Positions 1-5,160 of a DNA stretch of 5,160 nucleotides are shown here, one piece after another. Source of the stretch: Verrucomicrobiota bacterium. Its GTDB lineage: Bacteria; Verrucomicrobiota; Verrucomicrobiae; Chthoniobacterales; UBA10450. The notes below the pieces were generated by a model that saw only the letters and a program-made list of their open reading frames with translations, made no database searches and had not been told where the DNA came from. Position numbers and translations under genes: made by a program. Position 1 is the first letter of the stretch; each line of letters starts with the position of its first letter. The DNA lies in NCBI GenBank assembly GCA_003219495.1, contig QHOZ01000171.1, forward strand, positions 1 to 5,160. The letters are read 5' to 3'.

Positions 1-562
1 GGCGGTGTTGTAAGGATCGATCGCGAGAACCTGCTCGTATTTCTTGAAGGCGAGATCGTAGCGGCCGGAATCGTAATAACCCTGCGCGTCGGCGAGCAAT
101 TGTTTCACTTCCTCGACCTTCTCGACGAACTTCGAACCCATCGTTTTGTTGTAGTAACCGGGCTGCTGCAAATGCGCGAGCAACTCGAGCGCCGGCCGGC
201 AATTAGGATCGTAACGGTCCTGCAAAGTTTCGCGCAGCACCGATTCCGCTTCCGCGAAATTTCCCTCCGCGATGTCTTGCTCGGCAACTTTGACGCCGCT
301 CTCGCAGAAACCGGTGAGCGCATCGTCGTGCGCTTTTGCGGACGTGACCGCGTCCGGCAAATTATTCAGCGCGTTGCGGAATTCCTCGTGCGCCAGTCGA
401 TAATTTCGGGTCTGCATTGCGGCCTGGCCGCGCGCGACCGCCAATCCGATCCACGTTTTGCGCGAATGCCGACGCGCCGAAGAAAAGCAGGAGAGTGAAG
501 TTGAGCGTTACAAGATCGACAATCGCGCGGCTCAGTGCGCGATTTGAGTTCAACAATTTCAT
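1..562 (-). CDS. Secretin-like outer-membrane protein, Amuc_1098-like; N-terminal part only, with an apparent frameshift
   Basis: This is the last operon gene in view; its C-terminal side, including any secretin domain, lies beyond base 1. The ATG at 562-560 opens a clear signal peptide ending in FFGASAFA, with signal peptidase I cleavage expected after residue 34. That frame then degenerates and stops at 364-362. The family-like sequence continues in the frame shifted by one base, from about base 456 to the window edge without a stop: ARGQAAMQTRNYRLAHEEF, then LPDAVTSAKAHDDALTGFCE, then DRYDPNCRPALELLAHLQ, and a TPR-like repeat, YYDSGRYDLAFKKYEQVLA, near bases 78-22. N-terminal TPR-like repeats before the secretin domain are expected in Amuc_1098-type proteins (recalled). 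The second frame has no convincing start of its own, so both pieces should be one gene. The frame change lies between about 435 and 460 and may be a mutation or a sequence error. It starts 10 bases after the upstream stop codon. The family call is fairly sure; functionality is not. Confidence 0.8.
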
Positions 563-572
563 TGGAGCCAGA

Positions 573-1466
573 TCACTGAGTGAACAGGCCAATTTCGATT
601 CGTTCGTCCGCCTTCTGCGAATTCACGATCACCGCCTTGGCCGGTTCGACTTCAATCAGTTTATATTTGATCTGCTCGTTCGGTTTCAATGAAAATTCCT
701 GATCTTTTCGGACCTGGAATTCCTGCCGCCCACCCCAGGTGTAAACGAAGGTGGCGACCGATCCCGGAGACATTGCGACTTTCTCCTTCACGAGCACGAG
801 CTGCTGTTTTGTTTCCTCGTTCTCGACCGTGAGTTCGGAAACATCGAGATTCGTGCCGTACTGATTTTTTTGATATTTCTCCTGGAACTTGGCGATCTTA
901 AAACGAGTCCCTTTGATCGTGTCGCCGATTTTCACAAATTGTGTCGGCTGTTTTAAATCGATCGTGTTGACCGCGAATGTGTCACCGACCCAGGACGAAA
1001 ATACTACCCGGAATGGCTCCTCGGTCGCGGATTTGAGCTTGAGCTTGGTATAATATTCCGGATTGTTGAATCCATCGTTGTCCGGATCCTGGTCGAGGAC
1101 GTCGGCGTCGGCGATCGGCAAACCGAATTGTTCCAGCCATTCGTTTGGCACCGGCGGATGCACTTCACTGGTCGCGAGAGTTCCGAGTTCGTCCTTCGAC
1201 TTAACGAAATGTTTCTCCGGAACAAAAAGCCCGGAACGTCCACCGAAGGCCCATGCAGGCGGTTGATGCAATTTCTCGCCCGCCGCCGCCAGCTCCTGCG
1301 CTTTTGCTAAAGGTGACACGCTTTTCGATGCTGGCGCCGGCGGCATGATCGCGAGCTGGGAAGAAAAGGAGAAAGCGTTTCGGAAAATTAAAATCGAGCA
1401 GACGAAAAGCACCGCGGCCGCTGCGATCAGCAGCACTCGCTCATAATGTTGGCGCACCCATTCCAT
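573..1466 (-). CDS. Amuc_1099-like pilus-system protein, bitopic, in the PilP position
   Basis: This 297-residue protein has a short cytoplasmic start, one membrane helix at about residues 11-28, and a long periplasmic region. Residues 120-135 read ADVLDQDPDNDGFNN, a DxDxDG calcium-loop motif of the thrombospondin type 3 or dockerin kind. A beta-rich domain follows (about 150-297), including FVKIGDTIKGTRFKIAKF and LDVSELTVENEETKQQLVLV. The middle part resembles the small periplasmic domains of PilP or GspC, which link inner-membrane components to the secretin; that role is inferred from domain order and from the secretin gene lying immediately downstream. I expect it to be an Amuc_1099 family member, judged from sequence and gene order. 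The ATG at 1466 is three bases after the stop of the upstream gene, and the membrane helix follows directly. Odd point: after the calcium loop the sequence jumps straight to PEYYTKLKL, and the usual acidic residue at loop position 12 is a Tyr. Confidence 0.85.
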   Translation of the reverse strand: MEWVRQHYERVLLIAAAAVLFVCSILIFRNAFSFSSQLAIMPPAPASKSVSPLAKAQELAAAGEKLHQPPAWAFGGRSGLFVPEKHFVKSKDELGTLATSEVHPPVPNEWLEQFGLPIADADVLDQDPDNDGFNNPEYYTKLKLKSATEEPFRVVFSSWVGDTFAVNTIDLKQPTQFVKIGDTIKGTRFKIAKFQEKYQKNQYGTNLDVSELTVENEETKQQLVLVKEKVAMSPGSVATFVYTWGGRQEFQVRKDQEFSLKPNEQIKYKLIEVEPAKAVIVNSQKADERIEIGLFTQ

Positions 1467-1469
1467 AAT

Positions 1470-2333
1470 TTAGAACGCGAACCGCACCAGCTCGATTCGC
1501 GCGGTTGCCTCCACGTGCTCATTGCCAACGATAAATTTCAGCGTGTTCGGTGAAGTCGCGGCCGCAGTCGCGCTGGCTGGAGCGGTCTGCTCCCGCGACG
1601 GACCTTTTAGTTGATCGTTGCGGACGTAAAGCGTGCGCACGATGAAGAACTGTTTATCGGAACTGGCGATCTGATTCAGCACCTTGCGCATCGCCGATGG
1701 CGAAGCGGCGAAGGTAAGATCGACAGTCGACCGTTCGACCGGCGATTTCGCGGCATTTGCCGGAGCCTTGGGCGCGGGCGTTGGAGCTTTCGCCGTCGCG
1801 GGTGGCGCAGTGACTCGTTTTAAAGTCGCAACGCCGTCCACTTTCGCGTCGACCAAGATGCCGATTAGCAGCTCGACCTGTTGAAGCTCCTGGCCGAGCG
1901 CCGGCGCGTCCGCCGTTGCCGGCAGCGCCGCCACGAATTCATCGAAGCCGAGATAGAAATTCTCCGGCAACTTCACGCGATTAGCGCGCGCCCTTTCGGT
2001 GACATTCGCGAGAGCCTGACGCAGGTGTGTTTGAAATTCATTGGGCGCGAGCGGCGCGGCCGGTAGAACTTCGGCGTTGAGCTCGCCTTTGAGCGCATTT
2101 AATCGAACGCCGTAATTTTCGAGCTCCAGCTCGGTCTTCTTCACGTTCTGCTCGTTCGGAAACGGCGTGAGATGCTCAAGACGGCTGCGTTCGGTCGCGG
2201 CGGCGTTATATTCTGTCATTGCGTCGGCAAACGTCCCTTTGGCGTAAAATAAAAACCAGAGCCCGATGAGCAGGCCAGCCGAGAACGCGATCAGAAAATT
2301 TCCGAGCCAGCGATTTTCCTGATACCAATTCAT
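1470..2333 (-). CDS. Amuc_1100-like pilus-associated protein, PilO-like
   Basis: With the ATG at 2333 this protein is 287 residues. A longer start 54 bases upstream is open, but it would sit inside the PilM-like gene and put 18 polar residues ahead of MNWYQENRW; the chosen ATG overlaps the upstream stop as ATGA, typical of coupled translation. One membrane helix at about residues 10-30 anchors it in the inner membrane. Residues 36-88 look like a coiled coil. A globular part follows, then an Ala/Pro linker (about 176-198), then a second folded part with VLNQIASSDKQFFIVRTLYV and a conserved-looking end, LKFIVGNEHVEATARIELV. This plan matches PilO/GspM-type proteins and Amuc_1100, the Akkermansia membrane protein known for effects on host metabolism and TLR2 signalling. 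Its role is probably structural, in the inner-membrane ring beside the PilN-like domain. It appears complete. No host effect should be inferred from this sequence. Confidence 0.88.
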   Translation of the reverse strand: MNWYQENRWLGNFLIAFSAGLLIGLWFLFYAKGTFADAMTEYNAAATERSRLEHLTPFPNEQNVKKTELELENYGVRLNALKGELNAEVLPAAPLAPNEFQTHLRQALANVTERARANRVKLPENFYLGFDEFVAALPATADAPALGQELQQVELLIGILVDAKVDGVATLKRVTAPPATAKAPTPAPKAPANAAKSPVERSTVDLTFAASPSAMRKVLNQIASSDKQFFIVRTLYVRNDQLKGPSREQTAPASATAAATSPNTLKFIVGNEHVEATARIELVRFAF

Positions 2334-4048
2334 GGCAATTTCACCGGCTTTTTGAGATCGAGGCGCAGCTCGTACGGAAACGCCCACTCGGTGTTGTTGG
2401 GAATCGTCGATTTAATTACGCGTGCCTGATTGTTTGGATCGACATTGAAGAACGGTGAGCCGACGAGACTCTTGAAATAATCGACGACCACTTCCTGCTG
2501 TTTCGGATTCGACAAATAAAGTCCGCGCAACAGCACACCGTCGATCGCCGGGACTTGCAGTTTGGCTGGCGGTTTTGGCGCAGCCGGCGTTGCGGCGACG
2601 GCGGTTTGTCCGACCTCGCCGGCGCGCTTATCCTCCACACCGATCGCTTTGCCGCCGGAAAGTGGAATCAACTCCGTGACCCAAACGTCCTCTTTCGGCA
2701 AGCGCGCGTTTAGATCTTCGAGAAGCTCCACCCAAAAGAATCGATCGTTAATCGCGGACGAGAGCGGCTCCGCAATCGCATCGAGCGAAGCGGCTTTTTT
2801 GCGCACGTTGTCGATCTTCGCTTCGGCCGCGCGCATCGGCGCATTGATTTGCCCGAGCTTGTCTGTCGCCGCACGCGCTACTTGCGCCGCGCGCACGTAG
2901 AAAAATCCCCAGCCGAGCAGCGCGAGAACAATCGCGGCGGCAGCGGCGGTGAAAAACGGCCGGCGTTTTTCGAGTTCCTGGCGTCGAACGACAACTGCCG
3001 GCCGAAGATTCAATTCCATCGGACAAGCACTCACCGATCGCAGCGCGAGACCGACAAGCTCGCCGAGTTGATGCGCGGAATGCTTCACTTCCTCGACCGG
3101 CGCTGACGGAGCTACGCTCACATTTCGCAGTGGATTAAAAAATTCGATCGGGACCTGCAACTTCTCGCGGAAGAACTCGCACATGTACGGCGTGCTCGCG
3201 CTTCCGCCGCAAAGAAACACCCGCTCGGGAGCGTTGCCCTGTTGTTGGGCGCGATAATGACTGATCGATCGCATCACTTCGGCATGGAGGCGGGTCATTG
3301 TGCTGCGCATGAGCTTGGAAACGCGCGCGACTTCGGGATCGCTCGGTTCGGCATACGCGCCACCAAGACTGACGAAGCCGTCGCGTTTCTTGCGAAATTC
3401 CGCCGCCGCGAATGGTTCGTTGAACTCCTTCGCGATCGCCGTGGTAATGGAGCTGCCGCCGACGGGAATGCTGCGCGAAAAGATTTTTTGTGGCTCGATG
3501 ACTAACGAACAGCCAGTCAGCTCGCTGTAGTTGAAGCGAAACGCGTTGTAGAGCGCCATCGTCGCAACATCGACAAGAGAAGTGCGCAGTCCGGTTTCTT
3601 CCACCGCGGCATTGATGTCGTCGAGCAAGTCGGACTTGATCGCGACCAGCACCACCTGCACCTGCTCGTCGCCACCGCCGCCAACCAGTTGATAATCCCA
3701 AACCACTTCGTCGATCGGGAACGGCACGTTCTGTTGCGCTTCGAACGCAATGATGCGCTCGATCTTTTCCTCATCGACGGCCGGCAATTTCACGAAGCGC
3801 GCGAAAACCGACTGCGCGGAAACGGCGTAATTGACCGGCTCGCGGCCGATTTGCATTTCGCTCATGATCTCGCGCAACGTGGCGGCGGTTTGCGCGCGGC
3901 GGGCGCCCTCGCCTGCGGGATCGATCAGCACTTCGCGCAATCGGTAATTTTGCAGAACGAGGCCGCCGTGCGCTTCCGGCCGAAATTCTGCAAGCGCGAT
4001 CGTTTGCGATCCGAGATTGAGACTGATGATGCGCGCCGGCTTCGCCAT
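2330..4048 (-). CDS. pilM: PilM-PilN-like fusion, Amuc_1101-like pilus assembly protein
   Basis: This 572-residue protein joins two functions. Residues 1-340 are a PilM-type actin-like domain. The first strand and loop are ISLNLGSQTIALAEF (8-22), with Asn where PilM usually has Asp. KLPAVDEEKIERIIAFEAQQ (87-106) and VPFPIDEVVWDYQL are typical PilM segments, and VFLCGGSASTPYM (277-289) is the nucleotide-side glycine motif. Residues 344-350, MELNLRP, resemble the INLLP peptide with which free PilN binds PilM. One membrane helix follows (about 365-384), then a periplasmic coiled coil, an Ala/Pro linker near 482-496, and a PilN/GspL-like ferredoxin-type domain to the end. In type IV pili PilM is a cytoplasmic ring that talks to the motors, and PilN passes the signal across the membrane. 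The expected second phosphate motif (DIG followed by small and Thr residues) is absent near residue 183. The ATG at 4048 lies 10 bases after the upstream stop. I saw no strong ribosome binding site. Confidence 0.92.
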   Translation of the reverse strand: MAKPARIISLNLGSQTIALAEFRPEAHGGLVLQNYRLREVLIDPAGEGARRAQTAATLREIMSEMQIGREPVNYAVSAQSVFARFVKLPAVDEEKIERIIAFEAQQNVPFPIDEVVWDYQLVGGGGDEQVQVVLVAIKSDLLDDINAAVEETGLRTSLVDVATMALYNAFRFNYSELTGCSLVIEPQKIFSRSIPVGGSSITTAIAKEFNEPFAAAEFRKKRDGFVSLGGAYAEPSDPEVARVSKLMRSTMTRLHAEVMRSISHYRAQQQGNAPERVFLCGGSASTPYMCEFFREKLQVPIEFFNPLRNVSVAPSAPVEEVKHSAHQLGELVGLALRSVSACPMELNLRPAVVVRRQELEKRRPFFTAAAAAIVLALLGWGFFYVRAAQVARAATDKLGQINAPMRAAEAKIDNVRKKAASLDAIAEPLSSAINDRFFWVELLEDLNARLPKEDVWVTELIPLSGGKAIGVEDKRAGEVGQTAVAATPAAPKPPAKLQVPAIDGVLLRGLYLSNPKQQEVVVDYFKSLVGSPFFNVDPNNQARVIKSTIPNNTEWAFPYELRLDLKKPVKLP

Positions 4049-4058
4049 GAGATCGATC

Positions 4059-4622
4059 TTAACGTGTTTTGATTTCCGTGTAGCGGTCCCAATACAGGGG
4101 TGCGAATGGAGTTTCGTTCTTATTCAGAACAAAACCCGCGATCGGCGGCAAGGCCGCGAACCATTGTCCCGGCGCGCGCACAACACTCATTTCGTCTTTC
4201 ACGCTTCCGCCCTGCACAATCTGCACGGCAATATTTTGGATCGTGTTCGGCAACAACGGGCGATTTCCAGCGAATCGCGCCAGCGCGACGGGCAACACAT
4301 ACATCACGGAGCGATTCAAACCGCTCGCAATATTTACGTGAGTCACTTCCCCGGTGAGCAACCGGCCGGTAAAAAGGATGTAATATTTGAGCGTCAGCTC
4401 GTCCGTCCATTCCGGAGCGGCGTTGAATTCCACTTCGACTTCTAACCAGCGCCCAATCACCGCGGGCCGGCCGGAACCAATCCCGAAATCCGGCGTCGCG
4501 ACAAACTCCTTATTGATTTTTGTGATCTGAAATTCGCGCCCCCCCGGCGCGCGGACTTGCGCCTTTGCGGGGAAGATCGACATCGAACACAAAATCAGAA
4601 ACAGACAAGCCAACGACCTCAT
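4059..4622 (-). CDS. Amuc_1102-like secreted pilus-system protein
   Basis: With the ATG at 4622 the product is 187 residues and begins with a signal peptide: MRSLACLFLILC, a hydrophobic core, then AKA followed by Gln, a good signal peptidase I site after residue 21. A longer in-frame start at 4673 would add 17 residues ahead of the signal peptide, which argues against it. The Leu-Cys within the core is not a proper lipobox, since the residue before Cys is Leu. The mature protein is beta-rich. Distinctive stretches are RWLEVEVEF, DELTLKYYILFTGRLLTGEV, NIAVQIVQGG and the end NKNETPFAPLYWDRY, which I associate with the Amuc_1102 family; the Akkermansia protein has been described with an immunoglobulin-like fold (recalled, not checked). 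It is the first gene of the operon. The exact role is unknown; a periplasmic or surface subunit of the pilus-like complex is the natural guess. Nothing looks broken. Confidence 0.85.
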   Translation of the reverse strand: MRSLACLFLILCSMSIFPAKAQVRAPGGREFQITKINKEFVATPDFGIGSGRPAVIGRWLEVEVEFNAAPEWTDELTLKYYILFTGRLLTGEVTHVNIASGLNRSVMYVLPVALARFAGNRPLLPNTIQNIAVQIVQGGSVKDEMSVVRAPGQWFAALPPIAGFVLNKNETPFAPLYWDRYTEIKTR

Positions 4623-4783
4623 TAAAAAATGCCAGCGCGCCGCGCCGTAGTGGAGCAGGTCCGGCTCCCACATCTTGCCGTAAGCGCGCGTCTAACAGCC
4701 AGTCGAAAAAGATCAAAGCGGCGAGTTTGTCGCGGAAGCGGGCGGACTGCGCTGGCGCAATTGCTGCTGATTTTTAAGGCGAG
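4623..4783. other. Divergent intergenic region between the pilus operon and the small membrane-protein gene
   Basis: These 161 bases must hold the starts of two opposite transcripts. I found no pair of hexamers close enough to the sigma-70 consensus, on either strand, to call a promoter. The bases just before the plus-strand ATG (AAGGCGAG) could serve as a weak ribosome binding site. The bases before the minus-strand ATG at 4622 are a T-rich run (CATTTTTTA) with no Shine-Dalgarno sequence. Confidence 0.4.
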
Positions 4784-5020
4784 ATGAAGAACTTCATCAT
4801 CGTCGTCGTAGCGGTGGGAGCGATCGGGTACTATTTTGATATCTCGCCGACCGACTTTCTCCCTTCGGTCGGAAACCACAGCGCTGCGACACTCGAGCGA
4901 CATGCGTCAGCGGGCCGTGCGCCAGCCCCAGCCGCGTCCGCGCAGCCGCAACCAACCGCCGCCAGCACACCGACCCCGAACAAGGTGGACGGTTCGCTCG
5001 ATAATCGCTGGAAACCGTAA
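4784..5020 (+). CDS. Small single-pass membrane protein of unknown function
   Basis: I do not recognise this 78-residue protein. It begins MKNFIIVVVAVGAIGYYF: two or three polar residues, then an uninterrupted hydrophobic helix to about residue 18, which looks like an uncleaved anchor since no small-residue cleavage site follows. Residues 19-30 (DISPTDFLPSVG) are short and mixed. Residues 42-66 are a disordered Ala/Pro/Thr/Ser/Gln linker. The tail DGSLDNRWKP is charged and looks more constrained than the linker. The topology would put about 60 residues in the periplasm. Support for a real gene: an ATG start, AAGGCGAG just upstream, a membrane helix placed exactly at the start, and a possible terminator 40 bases downstream. 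It points away from the pilus operon, so a functional link is only possible, not shown. The Ala/Pro linker resembles those in the pilus proteins, but such linkers are common in GC-rich genomes. Confidence 0.6.
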   Translation: MKNFIIVVVAVGAIGYYFDISPTDFLPSVGNHSAATLERHASAGRAPAPAASAQPQPTAASTPTPNKVDGSLDNRWKP

Positions 5021-5032
5021 GGGCGAGCGAAG

Positions 5033-5158
5033 TCAAAGCGTTCGGAACTCAGCCGCGACCGTTTTCGCGAACAACGTAAACGCGGAAACATTTTTCTTTT
5101 CTTCGGGGTGCGCTCGTTTTAAACACGCCTGCTTCTGGGCCCAGACGTTCGGCCGGAT
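5033..5158 (-). CDS. Possible 3' end of a minus-strand gene entering from the right
   Basis: A frame is open from the window edge for 41 codons and ends in TGA at 5035-5033, 12 bases from the stop of the convergent small gene. Its residues have ordinary protein composition, for example VWAQKQACLKRAHPEEKK and then SAFTLFAKTVAAEFRTL at the end. About two thirds of its codons end in G or C, against about 40 percent in the neighbouring open frame. No family is recognised. A run this short can be open by chance, and the terminator-like hairpin at 5061-5100 lies inside it, so only one of the two readings is likely to be important. Confidence 0.33.
   Translation of the reverse strand: MRPNVWAQKQACLKRAHPEEKKNVSAFTLFAKTVAAEFRTL
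5061..5100 (+). terminator. Candidate intrinsic terminator downstream of the small membrane-protein gene
   Basis: GTTTTCGCG (5061-5069) can pair with CGCGGAAAC (5081-5089) over nine base pairs, with one G-U wobble, around an 11-base loop. The T-rich run ATTTTTCTTTT follows at once (5090-5100). The order stem then T-run fits plus-strand transcription, ending the message of the gene that stops at 5020. Half the stem is A-U, so it is of moderate strength, and it overlaps a possible minus-strand reading frame. Confidence 0.48.
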
Positions 5159-5160
5159 TC

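Noticed and set aside
103..119. A 15-base repeat, TTCACTTCCTCGACC, found here and again near 3084-3098.
   Set aside because: Both copies are coding on the minus strand and read Val-Glu-Glu-Val-Lys; similarity is limited to this short peptide, with no flanking identity.
100..498. A 132-codon plus-strand frame with an ATG.
   Set aside because: It is antisense to the secretin N-terminal region, whose minus-strand translation shows clear TPR-like sequence; this frame shows no family features.
3135..3701. A 188-codon minus-strand frame within the PilM-like gene.
   Set aside because: It is a shadow of the PilM-like domain: Arg/Trp/Cys-rich with low-complexity runs, while the main frame has all the conserved PilM segments.
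4589..4592. Possible lipoprotein Cys in the signal peptide of the Amuc_1102-like protein.
   Set aside because: The residue before the Cys is Leu, not Gly, Ala or Ser, and a good signal peptidase I site (AKA) lies further on.
4623..4673. An upstream in-frame ATG for the Amuc_1102-like gene, adding 17 residues.
   Set aside because: It would bury an otherwise ideal N-terminal signal peptide behind MWEPDLLHY and more polar sequence.
4510..4716. Minus-strand frame upstream of and overlapping the Amuc_1102-like gene, with a protein-like start (LIFFDWLLDARLRQDV).
   Set aside because: It has no ATG, only a TTG start without a ribosome binding site, and it runs through the signal peptide and first part of a well-supported gene in another frame.
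5134..5145. Perfect 12-base palindrome TCTGGGCCCAGA.
   Set aside because: About one such palindrome is expected by chance in 5 kb; it has no spacer, repeat partner or T-run.

Overview
The window carries most of one minus-strand operon plus a short divergent gene. Gene content points to the phylum Verrucomicrobiota: four complete genes and one partial gene match, in the same order, the Akkermansia muciniphila Amuc_1098-Amuc_1102 pilus-like cluster, which I know mainly from that phylum. A moderately GC-rich soil-type or Spartobacteria-like member is possible, but that finer placement is a guess. No database search was run; identities rest on recognised motifs and gene order.

Layout, in transcription order from right to left. 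4622-4059 is a secreted Amuc_1102-like protein. 4048-2330 is a PilM-like actin-fold protein fused to a PilN-like membrane protein (Amuc_1101-like). 2333-1470 is a PilO-like bitopic protein (Amuc_1100-like). 1466-573 is a bitopic protein with a calcium-loop motif, placed where PilP would be (Amuc_1099-like). 562-1 is the exported, TPR-bearing N-terminus of the outer-membrane secretin (Amuc_1098-like), cut off by the window edge. Gaps are 10, -4, 3 and 10 bases, so this is surely one transcript. Read functionally it is a pilM-N-O-P-Q series with M and N joined, building a cytoplasm-to-outer-membrane alignment complex.

On the plus strand, 4784-5020 encodes a 78-residue single-pass membrane protein that I do not recognise. 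It is transcribed away from the operon. The last 140 bases hold a terminator-like hairpin that competes with a possible 3' end of another minus-strand gene.

The most notable points are three irregularities in otherwise well-preserved genes. The secretin signal peptide and body are in different frames. The PilM-like protein lacks the second phosphate-binding motif of the actin fold. The calcium loop of the Amuc_1099-like protein ends abruptly. Either this lineage has a modified or decaying pilus-like machine, or the assembly has local deletions. I saw no rRNA, tRNA, CRISPR array or insertion sequence.
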